DNA of 64,000 bases, taken from contig CP006667.1 in assembly GCA_000471925.1 (NCBI GenBank), positions 682,001-746,000 of the forward strand. Reading direction: 5' to 3'. Both the position numbers and the translations under genes were made by a program. The notes beneath the pieces are model-generated. The model saw only the letters and a list, made by a program, of their open reading frames with translations. It ran no database searches and was not told where the DNA came from. The stretch comes from Ralstonia pickettii DTP0602 (GTDB lineage Bacteria > Pseudomonadota > Gammaproteobacteria > Burkholderiales > Burkholderiaceae). Shown here piece by piece: positions 32,686 through 40,782 of the stretch (positions are counted from its first letter, which is position 1; every line of letters begins with the position of its first letter).

Positions 32686-33825
32686 TCAACCCGGAACCGC
32701 CATCACGCCGCTCTTGAGCAGCGCGGCAACCAGGTCGGACTGGGTGACCATGCCGACCACGCGGCGGTGGTCGTCGATCACCGGCGCATGATGCAAGCCG
32801 CCGTCCGAAAACGCCTGCGCCAACTCCACCATCGGCTGTTCCGCCCGAGCAGTGACCACCGCACGCGTCATCAGATCCCGCACAGTCCCGGCCAGCCGCC
32901 GCGCCCCGGTATCCCGCTGCGCCGCAAAGAAATCACTCTGGGTGATGATCCCCTCCAACCGCCGGTTGGCGTCCACCACCGGCAAGGCCTTGATGCGGTG
33001 CCGCGACAGCAGGTGGCCGGCTTCATGGGCGGGCTGGTCGGGCCGCACCATGACCACGTCGCGCGACATGATCTCGCCGCACAGCACGTTGCCGAAGTGA
33101 CGGCGGTAGGCGCGCAACTGCGCGGCCACCAGGATCTGCTCGAGGTCGTCTTCTTCGATGTCGAGGAATTCGCCACGCTGCTGCAGTGCCGCGTCCAGGT
33201 CGGCACGGGTGAAACCCACGCGCTGGGTTGGCGGCACGTCCTTGGTGCCATGCTGCATCGCAGGCTCCGGCGGGCGGTGCGGGTAGCGCCGCTGCGACAG
33301 GTTGTTGAAAGCCAGCGCCATCAATAACAGCAGCATCGAATTGAACAGCACCGGCACCACCACGAAGCCGAAGCCCAGCGCGCTGACCGCCGGCCCGCCG
33401 AACACCGCGGTGATCGCGACGGCGCCGCTGGGCGGATGCACGCAGCGGAACTGGAACATCAGCGCGATCGCCACCGCCACGGCGGTCGCCGCGGCCAGCC
33501 CGGGATCTGGGATCCAGCGCGCGCAGGCCACGCCGACCAGCGCAGCCAGCAGATTGCCGCCGATGATCGACCACGGCTGCGCCAGCGGACTCGACGGCAC
33601 CGCGAACAGCAGCACTGCCGAGGCGCCCATCGGCGCGACGAACCAGGGGTTGAAGCCACCCAGGGTCTGGTGGCTGATCCACTCGGTGCAGAACAGGCCG
33701 AGCAGGGCGCCAATGCAACTCTTGAGGCGCTCATGGCGGTTCGCGGCGACCGGCAGCGGGACGAAAGTGCGTAACCAGGCACGGGCATTCTGCGCCAGGG
33801 CGGAGACGGCGGGGGCGGTTGGCAT
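32686..33825 (-). CDS. HPP-family membrane protein with two CBS domains
   Basis: 379 residues. Residues ~30-180 form the HPP domain, with four membrane segments and the name-giving motif in FRCVHPPSGAVAITAVFGGP; the family includes nitrite and other small-solute transporters. The C-terminal ~140 residues are a tandem CBS pair (MSRDVVMVRPDQPAHEAGHLL and VRDLMTRAVVTARAEQPMVEL), which usually sense adenine nucleotides. The start at 33825 was chosen because the conserved part begins soon after; no strong ribosome binding site is seen. It is divergent from the ClcB-like gene, which also ends in CBS domains, across a palindromic operator candidate. Confidence 0.85.
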   Translation of the reverse strand: MPTAPAVSALAQNARAWLRTFVPLPVAANRHERLKSCIGALLGLFCTEWISHQTLGGFNPWFVAPMGASAVLLFAVPSSPLAQPWSIIGGNLLAALVGVACARWIPDPGLAAATAVAVAIALMFQFRCVHPPSGAVAITAVFGGPAVSALGFGFVVVPVLFNSMLLLLMALAFNNLSQRRYPHRPPEPAMQHGTKDVPPTQRVGFTRADLDAALQQRGEFLDIEEDDLEQILVAAQLRAYRRHFGNVLCGEIMSRDVVMVRPDQPAHEAGHLLSRHRIKALPVVDANRRLEGIITQSDFFAAQRDTGARRLAGTVRDLMTRAVVTARAEQPMVELAQAFSDGGLHHAPVIDDHRRVVGMVTQSDLVAALLKSGVMAVPG

Positions 33826-33860
33826 TCTTGTGACGGGGGGCGCTTGGGAATGGTGCACGT

Positions 33861-33883
33861 AATATATCACGGGGTGATATATT
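33861..33883. promoter_or_regulatory. 23-bp palindrome between the HPP and ClcB-like genes
   Basis: AATATATCAC and GTGATATATT are perfect inverted arms around GGG. It lies 36 bases before the HPP start and 70 bases before the ClcB-like start in an AT-rich island inside very GC-rich DNA. This is what an operator serving both divergent promoters would look like. The regulator is not identifiable from the window. Confidence 0.65.
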
Positions 33884-33953
33884 CGGTCGCCTTTGGTGCA
33901 GCGCATCCCAACATTGGCGCATTTTGCACCGCACAAGAACAAGGAGCCCGCCG

Positions 33954-35711
33954 ATGTCGTCCGCCGCACCGTCCGAAAAGCGCGACTACGCCGTCAACCG
34001 CCGCCTGCTGATGCTGTCCGTCATCGCGCTCGGCATCGGTGCGCTCAGCACCGTCGCGGCTGACGTGCTGGTCAACCTGATCCGCTTCTTCACCAACCTG
34101 TTTTTCTACCAGACGCTGTCGCTGGCCGAGCGCTCGCCGGCCGGCCATGCGCTCGGTGCGTGGGTGATCGCGGTGCCGGTGCTGGGCGGGCTGATCGTCG
34201 GGCTGATGGCCCGCTACGGCAGCGACAAGATCCGCGGCCACGGCATCCCCGAGGCGATCGAGGCGGTGCTGTTCGGCAAGAGCAAGATGTCGCCGCGCGT
34301 GGCGGTGCTCAAGCCGCTGTCTTCGGGCATCGTGATCGGCAGCGGCGGGCCGTTCGGCGCCGAGGGGCCGATCATCATGACCGGCGGTTCGCTGGCGTCA
34401 TTGCTGGCGCAGTACCTGCACCTGACGGCGGGCGAGCGCAAGGCGCTGCTGGTGGCAGGCGCGTGCGCCGGCATGACGGCGATCTTCGGCACGCCGGTGG
34501 CGGCGGTGCTGCTGGCGGTCGAGCTGCTGCTGTTCGAGCTGCGCCCGCGCAGCCTGCTGCCGGTGGCGCTGGCGTGCGCAGTGGCGGGCTTCCTGCGCCC
34601 GCTGTTCTTCGAGGCGGGCCCGCTGTTCCCGCTCCAGACCGCCGCGGCCGGCACGCCGGCGCTGGCCTCGTGCGTGCTGGCCGGACTGCTGTGCGGCGCG
34701 CTGGGCGCGGCACTGACGCTGGCGCTGTACCGCACTGAAGACGCGTTCTCGCGCCTGCCGGTGCACTGGATGTGGTGGCCGGCGCTCGGCGGGCTGGTGG
34801 TCGGCATCGGCGGCTATTTCGAGCCGCGCGCGCTGGGGGTGGGCTATGACGTGATCGGCGACCTGCTGAACAACCGCATCGCCATCGAGATCGCCGTGGC
34901 GCTGCTGGCCGTCAAGGCCCTGATCTGGATCGCGGCGCTGGGCTCGGGCACTTCGGGCGGGGTGCTGGCGCCGCTGCTGATGCTGGGCGCGGGACTGGGC
35001 GTGGTGCTGGCCCCGTGGCTGCCGGGCGGCTCGCCGCAGCTATGGGCGCTGGTGTGCATGGCCGGCGTGCTCGGCAGCGTGCTGGGTGCGCCGCTGACCG
35101 CGATCGTCTTTGCCTTCGGCCTGACCCATGACACGCAGGCGCTGCTGCCGCTGCTACTGACCACGGCGGTGGCGTACGGCTTCTCGGTGCTGACCATGAA
35201 GCGCTCGATCATGACCGAGAAGATCGCGCGGCGCGGCCTGCATATCTATCGCGAGTACGGCGTCGATCCGCTCGAGCGCGCGCACGTGGGCGAGCTGATG
35301 ACGCGCGAGGTGGTCGCCATCGACGCCGACCTGCCGGTGGCCGAGGCCATGGCGCGCTATTTCGGCGAGCATGCCGCGCATCGCGCCTATCCGGTGGTGG
35401 CGGACGGGCGCGTGCTCGGCATGCTGGAGCGGAGCGCGATCCGGGGCCTGGCGGCGGGCGAGGTGCCGCAAGGCATGCGCTGCCGCGACCTGCTGACCAC
35501 CCCAGCCCATGTGCTGCTGCCCGGCCAGACCGCGCGCGCCGCCGCCGGCAGCATGGCGGCGCTGAGCGTGGCGCGGCTGCCGGTGGTGGAGAGCGTGGAG
35601 ACCATGCGCCTGGCCGGGATCCTGTCGTTGCGCGACCTGCTGCGCCCCAGCGGTCATGTGCACCATGAGGAATCGCGGCGCGAGCGCCTGCGCGGGCGCG
35701 TAGCGGCCTGA
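33954..35711 (+). CDS. ClC-family chloride channel/transporter with C-terminal CBS pair
   Basis: 585 residues. The ClC membrane domain (~20-430) holds the selectivity stretch GSGGPFGAEGP (129-139; Glu137 matches the gating glutamate) and the second motif GSGTSGGVLAPLLMLG. It is followed by two CBS domains (~440-570). It would move Cl- or another halide, possibly in exchange for protons. AAGGAG lies seven bases before the ATG at 33954; a longer in-frame start lacks one. The gene converges on the Lrp gene, with only 7 bases between stops. Confidence 0.9.
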   Translation: MSSAAPSEKRDYAVNRRLLMLSVIALGIGALSTVAADVLVNLIRFFTNLFFYQTLSLAERSPAGHALGAWVIAVPVLGGLIVGLMARYGSDKIRGHGIPEAIEAVLFGKSKMSPRVAVLKPLSSGIVIGSGGPFGAEGPIIMTGGSLASLLAQYLHLTAGERKALLVAGACAGMTAIFGTPVAAVLLAVELLLFELRPRSLLPVALACAVAGFLRPLFFEAGPLFPLQTAAAGTPALASCVLAGLLCGALGAALTLALYRTEDAFSRLPVHWMWWPALGGLVVGIGGYFEPRALGVGYDVIGDLLNNRIAIEIAVALLAVKALIWIAALGSGTSGGVLAPLLMLGAGLGVVLAPWLPGGSPQLWALVCMAGVLGSVLGAPLTAIVFAFGLTHDTQALLPLLLTTAVAYGFSVLTMKRSIMTEKIARRGLHIYREYGVDPLERAHVGELMTREVVAIDADLPVAEAMARYFGEHAAHRAYPVVADGRVLGMLERSAIRGLAAGEVPQGMRCRDLLTTPAHVLLPGQTARAAAGSMAALSVARLPVVESVETMRLAGILSLRDLLRPSGHVHHEESRRERLRGRVAA

Positions 35712-35718
35712 GCGTCGC

Positions 35719-36141
35719 CTACAGCTTGTAGGTCGACAGCAGGATGCTGGTCTCGGTGGCGCTGATGCCGTCGATCAGCCGGATCCGGTCCAGCGTGCGG
35801 TCAAAGGCCTCCAGGTTGTCGGCGCGCAGCTCGGCAATGATGTCCCAGCGCCCGTTGGTAGTGTGCAGCGCCTGCACGTTGGGCTCGCCGCGCAGCGCCT
35901 GCAGCACGGCGCGGGCCTTGTTGCCTTCCACGGCGATCGTCATCCATGCGCGGATCCGGTGTGCCTCGGCCTCGGGCCGCAGGCGCACCGTATAGCCGAC
36001 GATCACCCCTTCCTTTTCCAGCTTGTCGATCCGGTTCTGCACGGTCGCGCGCGACACGCGCAGCGCCTGGGCCAGCGCGGTGACGGGCGTGCGCGCGTTG
36101 TCGCGCAGGAGTGACAGGAGCTGGTGATCGGTGGCATCCAT
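35719..36141 (-). CDS. Lrp/AsnC-family transcriptional regulator
   Basis: 140 residues: an N-terminal HTH (~1-50, with TPVTALAQALRVSRATVQNRIDKLE-type recognition helix) and a C-terminal RAM ligand domain (~65-135). The family senses amino acids and acts as octamers. Its position divergent from ctlX-ocd makes arginine, citrulline or ornithine the likely signal and that pair the likely target. The start at 36141 begins right at the HTH. The frame is open far upstream, but that sequence is antisense to ctlX and the ocd gene. Confidence 0.9.
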   Translation of the reverse strand: MDATDHQLLSLLRDNARTPVTALAQALRVSRATVQNRIDKLEKEGVIVGYTVRLRPEAEAHRIRAWMTIAVEGNKARAVLQALRGEPNVQALHTTNGRWDIIAELRADNLEAFDRTLDRIRLIDGISATETSILLSTYKL

Positions 36142-36161
36142 GGCAGGCGAAAAGGGGTTGT

Positions 36162-36216
36162 TGGCGATTTGCCAGAGTGATCTGGCGATTTGCTGAATGG
36201 TAGGCGCAAATTGCGC
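36162..36216. promoter_or_regulatory. candidate Lrp binding region
   Basis: Two direct copies of TGGCGATTTGC (36162-36172 and 36183-36193) are spaced 21 bases apart, two helical turns. They are followed by the palindrome GCGCAA-A-TTGCGC (36204-36216). All lie in the 165-base gap between the divergent Lrp and ctlX genes, where an Lrp-type octamer would wrap DNA. A GGAGCC site precedes the ctlX ATG. Confidence 0.5.
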
Positions 36217-36306
36217 ATATTGCTGGCTATTAGTTAGCGCCAGCCTGCCCGAGAATTCAATCGACCGAATTCTTTCCCAACCGCCATCACGAAAAAAGGA
36301 GCCACC

Positions 36307-37185
36307 GTGATCAACACCCCCACGATCCTGCTTGTCGAGCCGACTTTCTACAACGTGTCGTACAGCATCAATCCGTGGATGGACCCGGCCGCCTGGGCGC
36401 GCGACCCGCGCGGCATGCACCGCAGCGCCATGGAGTCCTTCGATGCGCTGCGCGAGGCGCTGGCCCGGGCCGGCTTTGCGGTGGAGGTGGCCGCCGGCGC
36501 GCCGGGGCTGCCCGACATGGTGTTCCCAGCCAACGCCGCGGTGGTGCTCGACGGCCGCGCGCTGCTGGCGCGCTTCCGCTACCCGCAGCGGCGCGGCGAA
36601 GAAGCCCCGTTCGGCACGATCTTTGGCGCATTGCGCGAGCGCGGCCTGCTCGACGAGGTCGCGCTGCTGCCCGAAGGCTGTTTCCAGGAAGGCGCGGGCG
36701 ACTGCATCTGGGACGCCAGCCGCGGCCATTTCTGGGCCGGCTTCGGGCCACGCTCGTCGCACGAGGCGGCCACCGCCGTATCGAACTACTTCGGCAAGGA
36801 CGTGGTGGCACTGGAACTGGCCACCGAGCAGAGCTACCACCTCGACGTGTGCTTCTGCCCGCTGTCCGGCGGCGAAGTGCTGTACTACCCGCCCGCCTTC
36901 AGCGAAGCCGCGCTGCGCGAGCTGCGCGCACGCGTGCCGGCACGGCTGCGCATCGAGGCCACCGCGGACGACCTGCGCCACTTCAGCGTCAATGCGGTCA
37001 ACCTGAACGACCAGGTGGTGATGACCCGTACCACGCCGCACCTGCGCACGGAACTGGGCCGGCGCGGCTACACGCTGCACGAGGTCGACCTGTCGCCCTT
37101 CATGCTGTCCGGCGGTGGCGCGTATTGCATGACGCTGCGGCTGGACCGCAGCAGCGGTCCGGGCATCGCCGCGGTGGCCGCCTGA
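36307..37185 (+). CDS. ctlX: CtlX-like / DDAH-family arginine-derivative hydrolase
   Basis: 292 residues of the amidinotransferase (beta/alpha propeller) superfamily. The Cys nucleophile is Cys274 in GGGAYCMTLRLD; the catalytic His is in SYHLDVCFCPL; the acidic triad member is in the EGAGDCIWD segment. Such enzymes hydrolyse methylarginine, arginine or citrulline side chains and the closest described group is the citrulline-utilization hydrolase CtlX. The following gene encodes an ornithine cyclodeaminase, so a route to ornithine and then proline makes sense. The exact substrate is inferred. Confidence 0.82.
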   Translation: MINTPTILLVEPTFYNVSYSINPWMDPAAWARDPRGMHRSAMESFDALREALARAGFAVEVAAGAPGLPDMVFPANAAVVLDGRALLARFRYPQRRGEEAPFGTIFGALRERGLLDEVALLPEGCFQEGAGDCIWDASRGHFWAGFGPRSSHEAATAVSNYFGKDVVALELATEQSYHLDVCFCPLSGGEVLYYPPAFSEAALRELRARVPARLRIEATADDLRHFSVNAVNLNDQVVMTRTTPHLRTELGRRGYTLHEVDLSPFMLSGGGAYCMTLRLDRSSGPGIAAVAA

Positions 37186-37222
37186 AAACCACGCACGGCA
37201 CAGACAGCCCATGGAGACAATT

Positions 37223-38305
37223 ATGAAAGATTCCGCCCGGTCGCTGTTCCTCGACGCCAATGACGTGGCCCGCCTGGTGGCCGCCATCGGCGCGCAGGCC
37301 GCCATCGTGCAGATGGCCGAGCAGGTCCGGCAGGACTTCCTGCGCTGGCATGCCTTTGACAAGTCCGCGCGCCTGGCCAGCCATTCAGCGCGTGGCGTGA
37401 TCGAGCTGATGCCCGTCAGCGACGGCATCCAGTACGCGTTCAAGTACGTCAACGGCCATCCGCGCAACGCGCAGCACGGCATGCCCACGGTGATGGCGTG
37501 CGGCCTGCTGGCCGAAGTGGAAACCGGCTTTCCGCTGATGCTGGCCGATCTGACGCTGGCCACCGCGCTGCGCACCGCGGCTACCTCGGCCCTGGCCGCG
37601 CGCGCCATGGCCCGGCCCGGCGCGCACAGCATGGCGCTGATCGGTAACGGGGCGCAGGCGGAATTCCAGGTACTGGCGTTTCACGCCATGCTGGGTGTGC
37701 GCGAGATTGTCGCCTATGACATCGATCCGGCCGCCACGGCAAGGTTGATGCGCAACCTGTCAGGTGTTCCGGGGCTGGTGATCCGTCCGGCCGCGTCGAC
37801 AGAGGCGGCGCTGGCCGGCGCCGACATCGTCTCCACCGTCACTGCCGACAAGACCCGCGCCACCATCCTGACGCCGGCTATGGTCCGTCCGGGCATGCAC
37901 CTGAACGCGGTCGGCGGCGACTGCCCTGGCAAGACCGAGCTGCATCCGGATATCCTGCGCCACGCGCGCATCGTGGTGGAGTACGAACCGCAGACCCGCA
38001 TCGAAGGCGAGATCCAGCAGCTGGCGGCGGAGTCGCCGGTGACCGAGCTGTGGCAGGTGCTGGCCGGTCATGCGCCCGGACGCGCCACAGCGGAGGAGGT
38101 GACGGTGTTCGATTCAGTGGGGTTTGCGCTGGAAGACTATGCCGCGCTGCGCTGGCTTTACGCCGCGGCGCACGCGCACCGCGTGGGCAGGGCGGTGGAG
38201 CTGGTGGCGATGCCGCCCGACCCGCGCAACCTGTACGGCTGGATGATGGCGCAGGCCGACGGGCAAGCGGGGCTGGCACCGCCGCGCCACGTGGCGGTGG
38301 CCTGA
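37223..38305 (+). CDS. ornithine cyclodeaminase
   Basis: 360 residues of the OCD/mu-crystallin family. The NAD-binding loop is ALIGNGAQAEFQ with DIDP closing the second strand; GMHLNAVGGDCPGKTELHP carries the catalytic Asp typical of true ornithine cyclodeaminases; KYVNGHPRNAQHGMPTV is the family substrate loop. It converts ornithine to proline and ammonia. GGAG lies six bases before the ATG at 37223, which decides that start over an ATG twelve bases upstream. It follows ctlX by 37 bases in one operon and is followed by a clear terminator. Confidence 0.9.
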   Translation: MKDSARSLFLDANDVARLVAAIGAQAAIVQMAEQVRQDFLRWHAFDKSARLASHSARGVIELMPVSDGIQYAFKYVNGHPRNAQHGMPTVMACGLLAEVETGFPLMLADLTLATALRTAATSALAARAMARPGAHSMALIGNGAQAEFQVLAFHAMLGVREIVAYDIDPAATARLMRNLSGVPGLVIRPAASTEAALAGADIVSTVTADKTRATILTPAMVRPGMHLNAVGGDCPGKTELHPDILRHARIVVEYEPQTRIEGEIQQLAAESPVTELWQVLAGHAPGRATAEEVTVFDSVGFALEDYAALRWLYAAAHAHRVGRAVELVAMPPDPRNLYGWMMAQADGQAGLAPPRHVAVA

Positions 38306-38317
38306 GGCCAACGGCAA

Positions 38318-38350
38318 ACAGGGGCCTGCGTGGCCCCTGTTCTCTTCTTG
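38318..38350 (+). terminator. rho-independent terminator of the ctlX-ocd operon
   Basis: A perfect 9-bp stem (ACAGGGGCC / GGCCCCTGT, 5-base loop) starts 12 bases after the ocd stop and is followed by TCTCTTCTTG, a T-rich tail. Confidence 0.8.
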
Positions 38351-38373
38351 TTGACCGATGGCGCTGCGCAGCC

Positions 38374-38970
38374 TCAGGGGGCGCGCCCCATCATCAGCTG
38401 TGCGCGCAGGAAGCCCTTGACCTCTTCCAGCGACGGCGTCTTCAGGAACACCATGATGCCCCAGTGCTGCAGCGCGTCGGCCACGCCGTCATAGGCCTGC
38501 CGGTTGGTGATCACCGCAAAGATCACGTGCTGGCTGGCAAAGAAGTTCTGCAGCTTCTCGATGGTGGCCGACTCGTTGTCGTTCAGTTCGTCGACGTAGT
38601 AAAGCACCACGCGCGGATGCTCGCTGACCGAGGTGATGACGGTGTCGAGCACGTCGTCGACCACCACGCTCTTGAGCGGCAGCCCCCACTTGCCGAGCTG
38701 GCCGTGGATGCGTTGCGCTTCCTGGTGGTTGGGATGGAACACCACCAGGTCCAGGCCGTGCGGCGATGCCGGTTCGTGGCCGATGCGCGTCGCCAGCAGG
38801 CGATGCACGGTTTCCTTGTGGATGCGCCGATGGCCGCCGTTGGTTTTCCACGCGCCGAGTTCGCCGCGTTCGACCATCTTTTGTACGGTGCCCAATGAGA
38901 CATTGAGCAGTTTTGCCGCTGTTCGCGTGCTGTAGTAAGGCTTTTCAGCCAGTGCCGGATCCAGTTTCAT
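38374..38970 (-). CDS. MerR/excisionase-type HTH fused to a receiver-like domain
   Basis: 198 residues. Residues ~10-60 form a MerR/excisionase winged helix (YYSTRTAAKLLNVSLGTVQK and NGGHRRIHKET). Residues ~75-190 alternate strands and helices like a response-regulator receiver: DLVVFHPN at strand 1, VVLYYVDELND at strand 3 and IMVFLKTPS, where Lys would be the conserved receiver lysine. The usual paired acidic residues after strand 1 are absent, so phosphorylation is doubtful. The gene converges on ctlX-ocd. I know similar proteins only as uncharacterised Burkholderiales regulators. Confidence 0.72.
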   Translation of the reverse strand: MKLDPALAEKPYYSTRTAAKLLNVSLGTVQKMVERGELGAWKTNGGHRRIHKETVHRLLATRIGHEPASPHGLDLVVFHPNHQEAQRIHGQLGKWGLPLKSVVVDDVLDTVITSVSEHPRVVLYYVDELNDNESATIEKLQNFFASQHVIFAVITNRQAYDGVADALQHWGIMVFLKTPSLEEVKGFLRAQLMMGRAP

Positions 38971-39453
38971 CCAATCACCCGTAGTCCTGAAGGCAGTCGC
39001 GCCGGGAGGGCGCGCGCGGCGCCAGGCACCTGCGCCGCGTGTTCGTTACTGCCAATGGTTGACTGACCCTGTGTCCTGGCCCGCTCCCCGCCGGCCGGAC
39101 GGCTGTTTATTTTTGATTTGACGTTTTTGTCATTTCCCGGGGTTGCAGCTATTTCCGCAACTTGCATTGCCTCGGGTCCGGATTTGCCGGAAGCCCATAA
39201 TATGCCGCAAAGGCAAGTCTATTAGTAAGAAAAAACTATATTCCGTCGCACCTTTGTACTTCACCGCACATTTGTACCGAGGGGGTGTGGGGCAGCGACA
39301 GTAACGCAGACACCGGCGTGCCGAGGTGGTTCCCCGGCGCGCCGCAACGCCCGCGGCCGCTGTCCGAAATTCAGCAGCCGCTTCAGAAATGTCTTGTCAT
39401 GCCGTGATGGATCGCCGGCAGCGGGAGGATGCAGGGCCAGGTTTACTGTTGGC
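38971..39453. other. 483-base intergenic region with AT-rich centre
   Basis: No convincing gene. The centre (39105-39260) is AT-rich for this genome, with a TTTATTTTTGATTTG stretch, TTGCATTGCC and CATAATATGCC words and a run AAGAAAAAAC. These are likely promoter or UTR DNA for the HTH-receiver gene reading leftward. The 39280-39450 part is GC-rich and follows the dctD stop. Two near-copies of GCACxTTTGTAC (39249-39259 and 39269-39278) form a short direct repeat of unknown meaning. Confidence 0.4.
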
Positions 39454-40782
39454 TTACAACCCGTGCAACCCATATTTGCGCACCTTGTCGAACAGCGTGG
39501 TCTTGGCCACCCCCAGCGCTTCGCTGGCGCGGCTCAGGTTGCCGTCGTGGCGCCGCATGGCGTCGGCGATCAGCGCGCGCTCGAACTGCTCGACCGCCTG
39601 CGCCAGCGGCAGGGCCTCGGGTGCGGTGGTGCCGTGGCCCGGGTTGCAGCCCAGCCCCAGTACGTGGCGCTCGGCCAGGTTGCGCAGCTCGCGCACATTG
39701 CCTGGCCACGGGTAGGCCACCAGCGCGGCCAGCTCGGCTTGGGTGGCCGGCACCGCCTCGCGCCCGAAGCGCAGCGCGGCCTGCGCGACAAAGTGTTCGA
39801 ACAGCGCCGGCACGTCTTCGCGCCGCTCGCGCAGCGGCGGCAGTTCCAGCGTGATCACGTTCAGGCGGTAGTACAGGTCCGCGCGGAACTGGCCGGCATC
39901 GGACAGCAAGCGCAGGTCAGCCTTGGTGGCGGCCACTACGCGTGCGTTGACCGGCACCGGCTGGTTGGAGCCGAGCCGTTCCACCACGCGCTCCTGCAAC
40001 ACGCGCAGCAGCTTGATCTGCAACGGCATCGGCATGCTCTCGATTTCATCGAGGAACAGGGTGCCGCCCTCGGCATGCTCGATCTTGCCGATGCGCCGTC
40101 GCGCGGCGCCGGTGAACGAGCCCGCCTCGTGTCCGAAAATCTCGCTTTCGAACAGCTGCTCGGGCAGCCCGCCGCAGTTGATCGCGACAAAGTTGCGCGC
40201 CTGGCGCTGGCTGGACTCGTGCAGGCAGCGCGCCACCAGTTCCTTGCCGGTGCCGGTCTCGCCGTGGATCAGCACGTTGGCGTCGGTGCCGCCGAGGTCG
40301 GCGATCAGGCGGCGCAGCCGCTCGACCGCAGGCGAATGGCCGATCAGGCGAGTTTCGAGTTTCTCGCGTCCGGCCAGGCGATCGCGCAGTTCTGATACTT
40401 CCAGCGCCAGGCGGCGCTGTTCCAGCGCGCGCCGGGTGGCGTCCACCAGTTGCTCGGGCGAGAATGGTTTTTCCAGGAAGTCGTAGGCGCCTTGCTTCAT
40501 CGCCTGCACCGCCAGGCCGACGTCGCCGTGGCCGGTGATCATGATCACCGGCAGCGCCGGGTCGCGCTCGCGCAGTTGCGCCAGCAGCGCCATGCCATCC
40601 TGGCCGGGCAGGCGGATGTCGCTGACGACCACGCCCGCATAGCCGGGGCCGACCTCGCGCAGCGCGGCCTCGGCGCTGCCGACGCCGCGCGTGGCGATGC
40701 CTTCCAGGCGCAGCGCCTGCTCGCAGCCCAGGCGCACGTCGGCATCGTCCTCGACGATCAGTACGGTCAGCTCAGCCGGCAT
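39454..40782 (-). CDS. dctD: sigma-54 dependent response regulator DctD
   Basis: 442 residues: a receiver domain with phospho-acceptor Asp55 (VVVSDIRLPG), an AAA+ domain (~145-380) with Walker A GETGTGKE, the sigma-54 contact loop GSFTGA (usual GAFTGA with Ser) and Walker B GGTLFLDEIE, and a C-terminal Fis-type HTH. It activates dctA on phosphorylation by DctB. It starts inside the dctB 3' end (11-base overlap). Tandem palindromes upstream of dctA are its likely sites. Confidence 0.93.
   Translation of the reverse strand: MPAELTVLIVEDDADVRLGCEQALRLEGIATRGVGSAEAALREVGPGYAGVVVSDIRLPGQDGMALLAQLRERDPALPVIMITGHGDVGLAVQAMKQGAYDFLEKPFSPEQLVDATRRALEQRRLALEVSELRDRLAGREKLETRLIGHSPAVERLRRLIADLGGTDANVLIHGETGTGKELVARCLHESSQRQARNFVAINCGGLPEQLFESEIFGHEAGSFTGAARRRIGKIEHAEGGTLFLDEIESMPMPLQIKLLRVLQERVVERLGSNQPVPVNARVVAATKADLRLLSDAGQFRADLYYRLNVITLELPPLRERREDVPALFEHFVAQAALRFGREAVPATQAELAALVAYPWPGNVRELRNLAERHVLGLGCNPGHGTTAPEALPLAQAVEQFERALIADAMRRHDGNLSRASEALGVAKTTLFDKVRKYGLHGL

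Noticed and set aside
36142..37632. N-terminal extension of the Lrp regulator by about 500 residues
   Set aside because: It is antisense to ctlX and the ornithine cyclodeaminase gene; the Lrp HTH begins directly at the Met at 36141.
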